Of a stretch of DNA of 34,463 bases, positions 1-9,265 are shown one piece after another (the stretch's first letter is position 1; each line of letters begins with the position of its first letter). A program made the translations under genes and the position numbers. Below the pieces are notes generated by a model. The model was not told the origin of the DNA and did no database searches. It saw only the letters and a list, made by a program, of their open reading frames with translations. The stretch is from Roseomonas sp. (GTDB taxonomy: Bacteria > Pseudomonadota > Alphaproteobacteria > Acetobacterales > Acetobacteraceae). The DNA lies in contig JADCES010000172.1 in NCBI GenBank assembly GCA_020250005.1, positions 1 to 34,463 on the forward strand. The letters are read 5' to 3'.

Positions 1-34
1 CATCACCCATCGCAGCGTCTATCGCCATGCTGAT

Positions 35-2131
35 ATGCAGCGGCTGTTCAACCCTGCCTCGATCGCCGTGATCGGCGCCTCCCCCCGCGCAGGTTCCTTC
101 GCGGATCGCACCATCAGCGCGCTGTCTGGCTATACGGGCCGGCTGCATCTGGTGAATAGTCGCTACGAAAAAATTGGTGATCGTCCTTGCTACCCTTCTG
201 TCGCCGCACTACCGGAAGTGCCAGATTGCTGCATTGTGGTCGCCGCGAAGGATGCGGTGGAAGAAATCGCGACCGATTGTGCCAAGGCCGGTGTTGGCGG
301 CGTGATGATCTATGCCTCTGGCTTTTCGGAAACCGGACGTGCGGAGGATATCGCGGCACAGCAGCGCCTGGCGGCGATTGGGCGCGATGCGGGCATGCGC
401 ATTGTCGGGCCGAATTGTATCGGCATGCTGAATTTCGGCAGCAAGGCCGGTGTAACCTTCATGATCCCGCCACCCATGGAAGCGCCCTTGCCGCATGCGC
501 TGGGCCTGGTCAGCCAATCCGGCGCGCTTGGCTTTTCCTTGGCGCAAGCCGTGATGCGTGGTGTTTCCGTGAGCCACCTTCTCACCACCGGTAATTCTTC
601 AGATATTGATGTCGCCGATTGCGTTTCCTTCCTGGCTGATGATCCGGGCTGCCGCGCGATTGCCTGTGTTTTTGAAGGCATGCCGGACCCGATGCGCTTC
701 ATTGAAGCGGCGCGCATCGCCGACGCTGCCGACAAGCCGCTGATTGTCTTCAAGCTCGGCACCGGTGAGCAGGGCGCAGCGGCGGCAATGTCCCATACCG
801 GATCACTCGCGGGCTCTCAGGCCGCTTATCGCGCGGCGTTTGAACGCGCGAGGGCGATCCTGGTGGATAACTTCGAAGCCATGGTGGAAACCGCATCCTT
901 CATGGCGAAGGCGCCGAAGCCCAAGGCGCGCGGTGTGGCGGTGGTGGCGGTCTCGGGCGGCGCCGCCATCATGTCTGCTGATCGTGCGGAAGAACGCGGC
1001 ATTCCCTTGCCGCAGCCCACACCGCCGGTACAGGCCATTTTGGAATCGCGCATTCCGGATTTCGGTTCCGCGCGCAATCCTTGCGATGTCACAGCACAAG
1101 TTGCCAATGATCCGGAAAGCCTGACCGCCTGCGCTTCCGCCATGCTCGGTGAAGACCATTACGGCACGCTGCTTTACGCCCAAATCTATTCAACCGAACT
1201 TTCCGCCAAGCGCCCAGGCGAATTGGCCGCCATTGCGGAAAAGCACGACAAGCCAATTTGCGTGGTCTGGACCACGGAATGGCTGGAAGGTTTCGGTTCG
1301 AAGGAGGCAGAGCAAAACCCGCGTATCGGCCTATTCCGGTCCATGGATCGTTGCTTTGCGACACTCGATCATTGGCATAAGCGCGAAGAACGCCGCAGCG
1401 CTGGCCCGCGCCAATATCAGCGGGTAGCGCGCCCCGAAGCGGCGCAGGAAGCGGCGACGCTGATCAAGGCCGCGCAGGATCGCACGCTGACGGAACGTGA
1501 GGCAAAGCAGGTTCTGGCTGCCTATGGCGTGCCGGTGGTGCCAGAACGGCTGACGACAAATGAAGATGAGGCACTCGCTGCCGCCAAGGCGCTTGGCTGG
1601 CCGGTGGCGATCAAGGTGGAAAGCCCGGATTTGCCGCATAAGACGGAAGCGGGTGTCATTCGCCTGAAGCTGAAGGATGAGGCTGAATTGCGCGATGCCT
1701 TCCGCACCGTCATGGCCAATGCCAAGCATCATGCGCCCAATGCACGTATCAATGGCGTGCTGGTGCAGCCCATGGCGAAGCCGGGCGTGGAAATCATGGT
1801 AGGCGCGCGCATTGACCCGCTGATGGGGCCGCTGGTCGTGGTTGGCCTGGGTGGTGTGCTGGTGGAATTGATGCGCGATTCCGCGCTGGCGCTCGCGCCC
1901 GTCACCAAGACGGAAGCGCGCGACATGCTGGGTCGCTTGAAAGGCCGCGCGGCGCTGGAAGGCTTCCGCGGCGCGCCGGCGGCCGATATGGATCGGCTTT
2001 CGGATATCGTTGTCCGGCTCTCGGAATTCGCCGCCGATCAGCGCGATCTGATCGCTGAGCTTGATGTTAACCCCATCATCATCGCCGGCAGTGACGCTGT
2101 CGCGGTCGATGCGCTGATTGTGAAGGCCTGA
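35..2131 (+). CDS. acetate--CoA ligase (ADP-forming) / acyl-CoA synthetase family protein
   Basis: Fused alpha-beta NDP-forming acyl-CoA synthetase of 698 residues, the usual size for the single-chain form. Family members interconvert acyl-CoA + ADP + Pi and acid + ATP + CoA through a phosphohistidine. The N-terminal CoA-binding Rossmann domain shows AVIGASPRAG at residues 11-20 and VGPNCIG near 124-130. The central ligase domain has the SHTGS phosphohistidine loop at 253-257 (His254). An ATP-grasp domain follows from about residue 480 to the end. The frame stays open to the window edge, so a start upstream of base 1 cannot be excluded, but MQRLFNPASIAVIGAS is the typical family N-terminus. 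It heads a tight run with a hydroxyacid dehydrogenase and an SDR. The acyl substrate cannot be told from sequence. Confidence 0.9.
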   Translation: MQRLFNPASIAVIGASPRAGSFADRTISALSGYTGRLHLVNSRYEKIGDRPCYPSVAALPEVPDCCIVVAAKDAVEEIATDCAKAGVGGVMIYASGFSETGRAEDIAAQQRLAAIGRDAGMRIVGPNCIGMLNFGSKAGVTFMIPPPMEAPLPHALGLVSQSGALGFSLAQAVMRGVSVSHLLTTGNSSDIDVADCVSFLADDPGCRAIACVFEGMPDPMRFIEAARIADAADKPLIVFKLGTGEQGAAAAMSHTGSLAGSQAAYRAAFERARAILVDNFEAMVETASFMAKAPKPKARGVAVVAVSGGAAIMSADRAEERGIPLPQPTPPVQAILESRIPDFGSARNPCDVTAQVANDPESLTACASAMLGEDHYGTLLYAQIYSTELSAKRPGELAAIAEKHDKPICVVWTTEWLEGFGSKEAEQNPRIGLFRSMDRCFATLDHWHKREERRSAGPRQYQRVARPEAAQEAATLIKAAQDRTLTEREAKQVLAAYGVPVVPERLTTNEDEALAAAKALGWPVAIKVESPDLPHKTEAGVIRLKLKDEAELRDAFRTVMANAKHHAPNARINGVLVQPMAKPGVEIMVGARIDPLMGPLVVVGLGGVLVELMRDSALALAPVTKTEARDMLGRLKGRAALEGFRGAPAADMDRLSDIVVRLSEFAADQRDLIAELDVNPIIIAGSDAVAVDALIVKA

Positions 2132-2138
2132 GGCCATC

Positions 2139-3095
2139 ATGACCAAACCGCTTTTCCTGCTCTGGACCGATGGCGCGGATGCCTATCGCAAGGCCATCGC
2201 TGATGCCGGGCTTGATCAGCGCATCCGGCTGGATGTGCTGGCGCGCAGTGCGACGCCAACAGCCGAACAATTGCAGGAAGCGGAGGCGATGCTGACCTGG
2301 GGGCCGCCAGCCGGCATGCTTGCGCAAATGCCAAAGCTCCGCTGGGCGCAAGCGCTGACTGCCGGTGTGGAACATTGGCTCGCGCGCGCTGATCTGCCGC
2401 CTGGCCTGACGCTGACCTGCGCGCGGGGGACGCATCGCGTGCAAATGCCGGAAAACATCCTGGGCGCGCTATTTCACATCACCAAACCCTATGCCGCGAT
2501 TGTCGGTGATAACGCCGCTGGCACCTGGACACGGCGCGTTTCCACGACACTGGCGGGGCAGACGCTTGGCATTCTTGGCCTTGGCGCAATCGGCCAGGAA
2601 TTGGCGCGCAAAGCCTCAGCCCTTGAAATGCGCGTAATCGGCACGCGCCGCGCGCCAGGTACCCTGCCGCATGTGGAACGGGTTTACACGCCAGCAGAAA
2701 CCGATGAGGTGCTGGCGCAATCCGATTTCGTGGTGCTGCTGCTACCGGCCACGCCCGAGACGGAAAACATCATCAATGCCGCGCGGCTTGCGCGCATGAA
2801 GAAAACCGCCTGGCTGCTCAATTTCGGTCGTGGTGCACTGATTGATGACGCAGCCTTGGTGGCTGCCGCCAAGGCGGGCACCATCGCCGGTGCGATCCTG
2901 GATGTATTCCGTCAGGAACCCTTGCCCAAGGATGATCCCTTCTGGAGCACAGAAAACATCCTGGTACTGCCGCATATTGGCGGGCTGCATCCTGAACGCG
3001 ATTCGATGGTGGCGGCGCTGCTGGTGGAAAACCTCCGCCGCTTTCTGGATGGCGCGCCGCTCAAGGAAGTGGTGGACCGCAAGGCAGGTTATTAG
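2139..3095 (+). CDS. D-2-hydroxyacid dehydrogenase family protein
   Basis: NAD(P)-dependent oxidoreductase of 318 residues that interconverts a 2-hydroxyacid and a 2-oxoacid. It has the Rossmann motif GLGAIG in the middle of the chain. The catalytic set is visible as Arg in NFGRGALID, Glu in DVFRQEPLP and His in LPHIGG, which is typical of the D-isomer-specific dehydrogenase (GhrA/SerA-like) superfamily. It starts 7 bases after the acyl-CoA synthetase stop with a GAGG-type ribosome site and ends 5 bases before the SDR, so the three genes are probably one transcript. Substrate unknown. The N-terminal half is divergent, as is common in the GhrA-like branch. Confidence 0.88.
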   Translation: MTKPLFLLWTDGADAYRKAIADAGLDQRIRLDVLARSATPTAEQLQEAEAMLTWGPPAGMLAQMPKLRWAQALTAGVEHWLARADLPPGLTLTCARGTHRVQMPENILGALFHITKPYAAIVGDNAAGTWTRRVSTTLAGQTLGILGLGAIGQELARKASALEMRVIGTRRAPGTLPHVERVYTPAETDEVLAQSDFVVLLLPATPETENIINAARLARMKKTAWLLNFGRGALIDDAALVAAAKAGTIAGAILDVFRQEPLPKDDPFWSTENILVLPHIGGLHPERDSMVAALLVENLRRFLDGAPLKEVVDRKAGY

Positions 3096-3100
3096 ACGCC

Positions 3101-3871
3101 GTGGCTTACCGGCCCTTTGATCTCAGCGGCAAGGTTGCGCTGATCACCGGCGGCAATTCCGGCATTGGGCTTGGCATGGGCCGCGCCCTTGCTGAAGCGG
3201 GTGCGGATATCGCGATTTGGGGCAGCAATGCTGCGAAGAACGCAACCGCGATGGAAAGCCTGAAGCCGTTTGGTGTGCGCCTTCATGCGCTCATTTGCGA
3301 TATCGGCGATGAAGCGGCGGTGGAACGCGCCTTTGCGGAAACCGTCTCAAGACTCGGCCGCGTGGATGCCTGTTTCGCCAATGCCGGTACCTATGGCCAT
3401 GCCGCGCGCTTCACCGCGCTGGAAACCACCGAATGGCAGCGCGTCATGCGCATCAATCTGGACGGCGCTTTTTTCACCCTGCGTGCCGCCGCGCGGCATA
3501 TGGTGGAACGCGGCGGCGGCGGTTCGCTGGTGGCCACCGCATCGCTGGCTGCCATTGAAGGGGCGGCGCGCAATGCGCATTACGGTGCCACCAAGGGCGC
3601 GCTGGTCGCGATGATCCGGGCACTGGCGGTGGAAATGGCCCGGCATGGCATTCGCGCCAATGCCATCCTGCCCGGCTGGATCGAAACCGCCATGACCGCC
3701 GGCAATGTCGCGGATGAACGTTTCAGCGGCGCGGTGCTGCCCCGCATCCCCGCCCGGCGCTGGGGCCAGCCCGCGGATTTCGGCGGTATTGCGGTGTATC
3801 TGGCAAGTGACGCCTCCGCCTATCATTCCGGCGATTGCCTAGTGATTGATGGCGGCTATTCGCTATTCTGA
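3101..3871 (+). CDS. SDR family NAD(P)-dependent oxidoreductase
   Basis: Classical short-chain dehydrogenase/reductase of 256 residues. It shows the cofactor motif TGGNSGIG near residues 16-23, an Asn in the RINLDG segment, and the catalytic Ser and Tyr-x-x-x-Lys (HYGATKGAL) followed by the PGWIET and VIDGGYS segments typical of the family. The chosen start is GTG at 3101, immediately after the preceding stop. No ATG fits as well, since the conserved N-terminal FDLSGKVALITGG lies only seven codons inside. Third gene of the 35-3871 set. The substrate is probably a hydroxyl or carbonyl compound in the same catabolic route, but this is inference. Confidence 0.9.
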   Translation: MAYRPFDLSGKVALITGGNSGIGLGMGRALAEAGADIAIWGSNAAKNATAMESLKPFGVRLHALICDIGDEAAVERAFAETVSRLGRVDACFANAGTYGHAARFTALETTEWQRVMRINLDGAFFTLRAAARHMVERGGGGSLVATASLAAIEGAARNAHYGATKGALVAMIRALAVEMARHGIRANAILPGWIETAMTAGNVADERFSGAVLPRIPARRWGQPADFGGIAVYLASDASAYHSGDCLVIDGGYSLF

Positions 3872-3920
3872 CCCCCCTCTGGACCCCGGCCCCCGGCTTG
3901 GGTTAGGAAAGCGCTGCGTT

Positions 3921-4003
3921 GCCCCTGTGGCGGAACGGTAGACGCAGACGACTCAAAATCGTCCGCCCGTAAGGGCATGGGAGTTCGAGTCTCCCTGGGG
4001 GCA
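3921..4003 (+). tRNA. tRNA-Leu(CAA)
   Basis: An 83-nt class II tRNA folds by hand. The acceptor GCCCCTG pairs with TGGGGGC (two G-U wobbles) and the discriminator is A. The D arm has a GCG/CGC stem. The anticodon stem GACGA/TCGTC encloses loop CTCAAAA, giving anticodon CAA. A long variable arm (GCCC-gtaa-GGGC) marks leucine. The T arm is GGGAG-TTCGAGT-CTCCC. The 3' CCA is not encoded. The stop codon of the convergent glycosyltransferase lies 10 bases downstream. Confidence 0.95.
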
Positions 4004-4012
4004 TTCTTCCAC

Positions 4013-4846
4013 TCAGGCCCGCGCCAAATAAGCCGTGACATGGCGATGATAATGGCCAAGCGAACGCGGCTTGCCCGCGCCAGCACGTTCCGCCCATCGG
4101 TTCATCGCACGCCAGCGCCATAGGATGCGGGCCACTTCCGGGGTGGCAGCGCCAAAATGCGCGGGATCATCGCGCAGCATCGCCAGTGCCGCGGCGTAAT
4201 CGGCATCAAAACTGCTGGTGCGCGTTTCCGTGAGCTGCCCTTCGCGCAGCTGGTAGCGATAGGCCAGGGCATCGCAAACCGGCGCATGCCCGCCGGTTTG
4301 GGCCAAGCCCCGCAAATCCCACCAGACATCATCAATCAAACGAAAGGGGCGAAAGGCCTCGGCGGTGGCGCGCGGGCGGAGCAGATGGAGCGAGGCGAAT
4401 ACCGTCCGCCATTCGCGCCAGCCCATCTCCTGCACCCCTTCACCCGGCACGTGGCGGAGCGCCGTGCCATCCGGGGCGCGGATGATGCTCGGGATCACAG
4501 CCGCACCCCGGGCGCGCGCTAGGGCCAGCGCCGCCGCCAGGCCATGCGCCTCCCCTTCATAGGCATCATCGGCGTCCAGCATGGTCACAAAGCTGCCTTG
4601 GGCCAAAGCCAGCGCCCGGTTGCGCGCAGCCGGCGCGCCAGAGGCAATCGGCCCGATCGGGGCGAAGACCAATCTTGGGTCGGGCGGCAGGCATTCCCGG
4701 TAATCTGTGCCGTCATCTGAGGCGATGATCAGTTCCACCGCCGCATCCCTGGCATGGGCAAAGACCGAGGCGACGGCCAGCGGGATTTCCGCGCGCAGGC
4801 CATGGGCGGCCATCAGGATGCTGATGTCTGGGGCGGCGGGGGGCAT
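4013..4846 (-). CDS. glycosyltransferase family 2 protein
   Basis: GT-A fold glycosyltransferase. The N-terminus DISILMAAHG is the nucleotide-sugar binding strand. ASDDGTDY follows, and MLDADDAYEG carries the DxD metal-binding motif, with GAPAARNRAL just before it. The C-terminal part, with RPFRLIDDVWWDLRGL, is less conserved. Start choice is uncertain. ATG at 4846 has a GGAA-like ribosome site and sits just before the conserved first strand (277 residues); an in-frame ATG at 4903 and a TTG at 4915 would add 19 or 23 weakly conserved residues. The gene is transcribed alone and is divergent from the ftsB-like gene. No sugar or acceptor can be inferred. Confidence 0.82.
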   Translation of the reverse strand: MPPAAPDISILMAAHGLRAEIPLAVASVFAHARDAAVELIIASDDGTDYRECLPPDPRLVFAPIGPIASGAPAARNRALALAQGSFVTMLDADDAYEGEAHGLAAALALARARGAAVIPSIIRAPDGTALRHVPGEGVQEMGWREWRTVFASLHLLRPRATAEAFRPFRLIDDVWWDLRGLAQTGGHAPVCDALAYRYQLREGQLTETRTSSFDADYAAALAMLRDDPAHFGAATPEVARILWRWRAMNRWAERAGAGKPRSLGHYHRHVTAYLARA

Positions 4847-5036
4847 TAGGTTCCGGCTTGGGTTCGGTCGCTCTTCCTGGCGGGTATCTGAGCTCCCCGT
4901 CATGATGAAAGTCAAGTAATGCGGTGTCTCAGGGCTGCTGTGAGTGAAATTTCAGGCTTTTGGCATTTGGTGCTGGACAAATGAGGCAAGACTTGATTCT
5001 TTAGAGATCACTTTAAGTCGCGGGGTTATCGCGCCG

Positions 5037-5366
5037 ATGGCGCTGCTTTCCAGCTTCAAGCGGATCCTGAAGGGGATGCTCGTGCCGGCCGTTTTCCTGG
5101 CGGTATCCGGCTATTTCGCCTGGCACGCCGTGCATGGCGAACGCGGGCTGAACGCGCGCGAAAAGCGTGAAGCGGATATCGCCGCCGCGCGGTCCGAACT
5201 TCGACGCGCCGAAGCAGAGCGTGACACGATGGAACGCCGTGTCGCCGGGCTGCGTGGCGATAGGCTTGATCGGGACCAGCTTGAAGAACGCGCCCGTTCG
5301 CTGCTGAACATGGTCGGCCGGGATGAGGTTGTGGTGCCCTTTGGGCCGGAACGCCGGCTTTATTGA
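5037..5366 (+). CDS. ftsB: FtsB/DivIC-family septum formation initiator
   Basis: Small bitopic protein of 109 residues. A short basic cytoplasmic tail (MALLSSFKRILKG) is followed by one membrane span (roughly residues 14-32) and a charged coiled coil with a heptad-like run (about 45-85). It ends in the LLNMVGRDEVVVPF segment typical of alphaproteobacterial FtsB/DivIC proteins. FtsB links FtsL/FtsQ to septal peptidoglycan synthesis at the division site. The frame is open further upstream to 4944, but the ATG at 5037 gives the normal family length. Position just before pdhA is a common alphaproteobacterial arrangement (known synteny, not tested here). Confidence 0.85.
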   Translation: MALLSSFKRILKGMLVPAVFLAVSGYFAWHAVHGERGLNAREKREADIAAARSELRRAEAERDTMERRVAGLRGDRLDRDQLEERARSLLNMVGRDEVVVPFGPERRLY

Positions 5367-5473
5367 CCCCCGGGCGCCGCGCCTGATTTTCCCTGATATT
5401 TCAAGCCTTACAGCGCCCTGCTTATACGGCAGGAATTGGCCACGCGCCCGCCTCAGCACGGCGGAACAAACAC

Positions 5474-5492
5474 TTAACTGAATTATAGTTAA
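5474..5492. promoter_or_regulatory. inverted repeat upstream of pdhA (candidate operator)
   Basis: Perfect 6-bp inverted repeat TTAACT / AGTTAA (5474-5479 and 5487-5492) with a 7-bp spacer, in the only AT-rich stretch of the 235-bp gap between ftsB and pdhA. A TATAGT hexamer (5484-5489) overlaps the right arm and could be a -10 element, but I see no convincing -35 at the right distance. Binding factor unknown. Confidence 0.4.
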
Positions 5493-5494
5493 TT

Positions 5495-5517
5495 GTGTTA
5501 TTGCATTGCAAAAACAC
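5495..5517. promoter_or_regulatory. 23-bp near-perfect palindrome upstream of pdhA (candidate operator)
   Basis: Odd palindrome centred on T5506. The core TTGCA-T-TGCAA (5501-5511) is perfect and the outer arms GTGTT / AACAC also pair, so 10 of 11 symmetric positions match. It lies 84 bases before the pdhA start codon and directly after another inverted repeat. A loop of one base rules out an RNA hairpin over the full length, so a protein-binding site is the better reading. The regulator cannot be named from sequence. It does not look like the E. coli PdhR box. Confidence 0.5.
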
Positions 5518-5601
5518 GGTTTTTTAGTCTTTCAAGGCTTGAAATCCACAATTGCCCGGCGCTAAGTGCGTTTGGAAGCTAAGTTCTGGAGGTCCAATAC
5601 C

Positions 5602-6624
5602 ATGCCCCAAGCCACAGAAGCCGCCAGCAAGCGGCGCGGCAAAGCCAAAACGCCATCCCTTTCGCGGGAAGAAATGCTGCGCGCCTATCGCGACATGCTG
5701 CTGATCCGCCGGTTTGAGGAAAAGGCCGGCCAGCTTTACGGCATGGGGCTGATTGGCGGCTTTTGCCACCTGTATATCGGCCAGGAAGCGGTCGTGGTTG
5801 GCATGCAAATGTGCCTGAAGCCGGGGGATCAGGTGATCACCTCCTACCGCGACCACGGGCATATGCTGGCGACCGGCATGGAAGCCCGCGGCGTGATGGC
5901 GGAACTCACCGGGCGCATTGGCGGGTATTCCAAGGGCAAGGGTGGGTCCATGCATATGTTCAGCCGGGAGAAGGGCTTCTATGGCGGGCATGGCATTGTT
6001 GGCGCGCAGGCGTCACTCGGCAATGGGCTCGCCTTCGCCAATTGGTATCGGCAGGATGGCAGGGTGGCGCTGACTTATTTCGGCGAAGGTGCTTCCAATC
6101 AGGGCCAGGTGTTCGAAAGCCTGAACCTGGCGGCGCTGTTCAAGCTGCCCTGTGTTTTCATCATCGAAAACAATAAATACGGCATGGGCACCAGCGTTGA
6201 TCGTGCTTCCGCTTCGCGTGACCTGTCGCAGAATGGCGCGCCCTGGGGCATCCCCGGTGAGCAGGTGAATGGCATGGATGTGGCTTCCGTGCGCGAAGCA
6301 GGCGAACGCGCGGTGGCGCATTGCCGCGCCGGCAAGGGGCCGTATCTGCTTGAGATGAAGACCTATCGCTATCGCGGCCATTCCATGTCTGACCCCGCGA
6401 AGTATCGCACACGCGAAGAAGTACAGAAAATGCGCGAAACATCAGATTGTATTGAGACCGCGCGCAAAGCGCTACTGGATGATTTCGGCGTCACCGAGGC
6501 GGAGCTCAAGGTGATTGATGATGAGGTGAAGGCGATTGTCCAGGACAGCGCCGATTTCGCGCAGGAAAGCCCGGAACCGCCGGAATCCGAATTGATGACC
6601 GATATTCTGGTGGAGGCGCATTGA
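5602..6624 (+). CDS. pdhA: pyruvate dehydrogenase E1 component subunit alpha
   Basis: E1-alpha (340 residues) decarboxylates pyruvate on thiamine diphosphate together with PdhB. Visible motifs: [12 protein letters not shown] at 36-47, the TPP-Mg motif GEGASNQG at 161-168 closing with ENN near 189-191, and the [11 protein letters not shown] loop at 256-265. The last is the segment that is phosphorylated in mitochondrial homologues and is needed here for TPP ordering. The start is the ATG at 5602, with GGAGG about 10 bases upstream; an earlier in-frame ATG at 5566 adds unlike residues. First gene of the PDH operon; pdhB follows after 1 base. Probably regulated through the palindromes in the upstream gap. 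Confidence 0.96.
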   Translation: MPQATEAASKRRGKAKTPSLSREEMLRAYRDMLLIRRFEEKAGQLYGMGLIGGFCHLYIGQEAVVVGMQMCLKPGDQVITSYRDHGHMLATGMEARGVMAELTGRIGGYSKGKGGSMHMFSREKGFYGGHGIVGAQASLGNGLAFANWYRQDGRVALTYFGEGASNQGQVFESLNLAALFKLPCVFIIENNKYGMGTSVDRASASRDLSQNGAPWGIPGEQVNGMDVASVREAGERAVAHCRAGKGPYLLEMKTYRYRGHSMSDPAKYRTREEVQKMRETSDCIETARKALLDDFGVTEAELKVIDDEVKAIVQDSADFAQESPEPPESELMTDILVEAH

Positions 6625-6625
6625 G

Positions 6626-7969
6626 ATGGGTGCCGTAATCCTGATGCCCGCGCTTTCCCCCACCATGACGGAAGGCAAGCTGGCCCGTTGGCTGAAAAAA
6701 ACCGGCGACAAGGTGAAATCCGGTGAGGTGATTGCCGAGATCGAAACCGATAAGGCGACCATGGAAGTGGAAGCGGTGGATGAGGGTGTGCTGACCTCCA
6801 TCCTCGTGCCGGAGGGCACCGAAAATGTCGCCGTGAACACCGCGATTGCCGAATTGGATGGCGGCGCCGGCAGCGCGAAAGCGGCACCCGCGCCGGTGGC
6901 AGCACCGGCACCTGCCGCCGCGCCCACCCCTGCCTCCGTACCCGCCGCGCCGCGTGCCGCAACACCTGAAAAGGATTGGGGCCCGACCAAGACCATTACG
7001 GTGCGCGAAGCCTTGCGCGATGCCATGGCGGCAGAAATGCGCGCTGATGCGGATGTATTCCTGATTGGTGAGGAAGTGGCGCAATACCAGGGCGCCTATA
7101 AAATCAGCCAAGGCTTGCTGGAAGAATTCGGCCCGCGCCGCGTGATGGATATGCCCATCACCGAACATGGCTTTACCGGCATGGCAGTGGGCGCGGCCTT
7201 TACCGGCCTGAAGCCCATTGTGGAATTCATGACCTTCAACTTTTCCATGCAGGCGATTGACCAGATCATCAATTCCGCCGCCAAGACCCTGTATATGTCG
7301 GGCGGGCAATTGGGTTGCCCCATCGTCTTCCGTGGTCCGAATGGCGCGGCTTCCCGCGTCGCGGCGCAGCATTCGCAATGCTATGCTTCCTGGTATGCGC
7401 ATTGCCCCGGGCTGAAGGTAGTATCGCCTTGGTCGGCAGCCGATGCCAAGGGGCTGCTGCGCGCTGCCATTCGTGACCCGAACCCGGTGATCGTGCTGGA
7501 AAATGAAATCCTGTATGGGCAGAGCTTTGAATGCCCAACGGCCGATGATTTCGTGCTGCCGATTGGCAAGGCGAAGGTGGAACGCGAAGGCAGTGATGTC
7601 ACCATCGTCGCCTTCTCCATCATGGTTGGCATGGCGATGCAGGCAGCGGAAACGCTCGCGGAACAGGGGATCAGCGCCGAGGTGATCAATCTGCGCTCCA
7701 TCCGGCCCTTGGATACGGAAACTATCGCGGCTTCCGTGCGCAAGACCAATCGCCTGGTGACCCTGGAAGAAGGCTGGCCCTTTGCCGGCATTGGGGCCGA
7801 GGTTGCCATGCAAATCATGGAAACCGCCTTCGATCATTTGGATGCGCCGCCGGTGCGCGTAACAGGCGTGGATGTGCCCATGCCTTACGCGGCCAATCTG
7901 GAAAAACTGGCTTTGCCGCGCCTGGAACAGGTGGTGGAAGCGGCGCGCAGCGTCACCTATCGTCGGTAA
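6626..7969 (+). CDS. pdhB: pyruvate dehydrogenase E1 component subunit beta with N-terminal lipoyl domain
   Basis: E1-beta of 447 residues, longer than the usual ~330 because it begins with a complete lipoyl domain (1-77, lipoyl-lysine K43 in ETDKATME). An Ala/Pro linker (about 81-115) follows. The catalytic beta subunit then runs from [12 protein letters not shown] (about 123) through [18 protein letters not shown] and [16 protein letters not shown] to the C-terminal transketolase domain. Fusion of a lipoyl domain to E1-beta is known in alphaproteobacteria such as Zymomonas and rhizobia. The lipoyl domain is very similar to that of the E2 encoded next. It starts 1 base after pdhA and so is probably translationally coupled. 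Confidence 0.96.
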   Translation: MGAVILMPALSPTMTEGKLARWLKKTGDKVKSGEVIAEIETDKATMEVEAVDEGVLTSILVPEGTENVAVNTAIAELDGGAGSAKAAPAPVAAPAPAAAPTPASVPAAPRAATPEKDWGPTKTITVREALRDAMAAEMRADADVFLIGEEVAQYQGAYKISQGLLEEFGPRRVMDMPITEHGFTGMAVGAAFTGLKPIVEFMTFNFSMQAIDQIINSAAKTLYMSGGQLGCPIVFRGPNGAASRVAAQHSQCYASWYAHCPGLKVVSPWSAADAKGLLRAAIRDPNPVIVLENEILYGQSFECPTADDFVLPIGKAKVEREGSDVTIVAFSIMVGMAMQAAETLAEQGISAEVINLRSIRPLDTETIAASVRKTNRLVTLEEGWPFAGIGAEVAMQIMETAFDHLDAPPVRVTGVDVPMPYAANLEKLALPRLEQVVEAARSVTYRR

Positions 7970-7981
7970 GGGAGAAGCACT

Positions 7982-9265
7982 ATGGCCACAAATATTCTGA
8001 TGCCCGCGCTTTCGCCCACCATGACAGAGGGCAACCTGGCGCGCTGGCTCAAGCAGGAAGGTGACCGGATCAAGGCCGGCGATGTGATTGCGGAAATCGA
8101 GACCGACAAGGCGACGATGGAAGTTGAAGCCGTGGATGAGGGCATTCTTGGCCGCATCCTGGTGCCCGCCGGCACGCAAGGCGTGAAGGTGAATGATGTG
8201 ATCGCCGTGCTGGTGGAAGCGGGCGAGGCCGTGCCCGCCGCTGGCGCCGCGCCGCAAGCAGCCCCTGCTGCCGCACCCGCACCTGCGGCACCCGCGCCTG
8301 TTGCCGCCGCGCCTGCCGCTGCTGCGCCAGCGCCCGCCGCTGCTTCTGGTGATCGCGTATTCGCGAGCCCGCTGGCGCGCCGGATGGCCGCACAGGCTGG
8401 TTTGGATATCGGCAAAATCGCCGGTTCCGGGCCCAATGGGCGGATTGTGAAGGCGGATGTGGATGCGGCGCTGTCGCGCGGCCCCGCACCTGTGGCTGCT
8501 GCCGCGCCCGTTGCTGCGCCCGCGCCTATCGCGGCACCGCGGCCTGCCGCGCCGGTCGCGATCACCGCGCCGCATACGGCCGTGCCGAATAGCAGCATAC
8601 GCAAGGTCATTGCGCGCCGCCTTGCCGAATCCAAGGCGACGATCCCGCATTTCTATGTCAGCACCGATGTGGAAATTGATGCGCTGCTGAAAATCCGCGC
8701 CGATTTGAACGCGCGGAGCCCCAAGGATGGCCCCGGCGCCTACAAACTTTCGGTCAATGATTTGGTGATCAAGGCAACGGCCGTCACGTTGCGCCGCTAC
8801 CCCAATGTGAATGCGATCTGGACCGAAGATGCCATACTGCAATTGCATGATGTGGACATCTCGGTCGCGGTATCCATCCCGGATGGGCTGATTACGCCGA
8901 TTGTGAAAAGCGCCGATATCAAGGGGCTGGCTGCCATCAGCAATGAGATGAAGGATCTCGCCGCGCGCGCCAAAACCGGCAAGCTGAAGCCCGAGGAATT
9001 TCAGGGCGGTGGCTTTTCAATCTCGAACATGGGGATGTATGGCGTGAAGGATTTCGCCGCCATCATCAATCCACCTCAGGCCGGGATTCTGGCGGTATCG
9101 GCGGGTGAACAGCGCCCGGTGGTGAAGAATGGTGCGCTGGCCATCGCAACGGTGATGACGCTGACACTCTCCGTGGATCATCGCGTGATTGATGGCGCCT
9201 TGGCAGCCGAATTCCTGCAAGCGCTGAAGCGCAATATCGAGGATCCGCTGAGCCTGATGCTCTGA
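7982..9265 (+). CDS. pdhC: pyruvate dehydrogenase E2, dihydrolipoamide acetyltransferase
   Basis: E2 core of the PDH complex (427 residues), which transfers acetyl from lipoamide to CoA. Domains in order: one lipoyl domain (1-77, K43 in ETDKATME), an Ala/Pro-rich flexible linker (about 83-122), the E3/E1-binding domain (about 127-163, [14 protein letters not shown] ... [11 protein letters not shown]), a second Ala/Pro linker, and the catalytic domain from about 200 with SVDHRVIDG at 397-405 (His400, Asp404). GGAG-type ribosome site before ATG 7982. The single lipoyl domain here is complemented by the one on PdhB. Its stop overlaps the start of the next gene (TGATG). Confidence 0.96.
   Translation: MATNILMPALSPTMTEGNLARWLKQEGDRIKAGDVIAEIETDKATMEVEAVDEGILGRILVPAGTQGVKVNDVIAVLVEAGEAVPAAGAAPQAAPAAAPAPAAPAPVAAAPAAAAPAPAAASGDRVFASPLARRMAAQAGLDIGKIAGSGPNGRIVKADVDAALSRGPAPVAAAAPVAAPAPIAAPRPAAPVAITAPHTAVPNSSIRKVIARRLAESKATIPHFYVSTDVEIDALLKIRADLNARSPKDGPGAYKLSVNDLVIKATAVTLRRYPNVNAIWTEDAILQLHDVDISVAVSIPDGLITPIVKSADIKGLAAISNEMKDLAARAKTGKLKPEEFQGGGFSISNMGMYGVKDFAAIINPPQAGILAVSAGEQRPVVKNGALAIATVMTLTLSVDHRVIDGALAAEFLQALKRNIEDPLSLML

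Noticed and set aside
3921-4013. tRNA-Leu as an attachment site for an integrated element
   Set aside because: No integrase, no repeat of the tRNA 3' end elsewhere in the window, and the flanking genes look like host genes.
5510-5525. AAAAAC-acg-GTTTTT followed by T, as a terminator
   Set aside because: The stem is almost all A-T with a 3-base loop, too weak for a terminator, and it lies inside a larger operator-like palindrome upstream of pdhA.
6506-8848. Very long open frame on the minus strand opposite pdhB and pdhC
   Set aside because: It is the mirror of Ala/Pro-rich, high-GC coding sequence; the predicted protein is His/Arg/Gly-rich with no family similarity and no ribosome site. Other long minus-frame shadows (1331-2146, 9693-11153) are the same effect.
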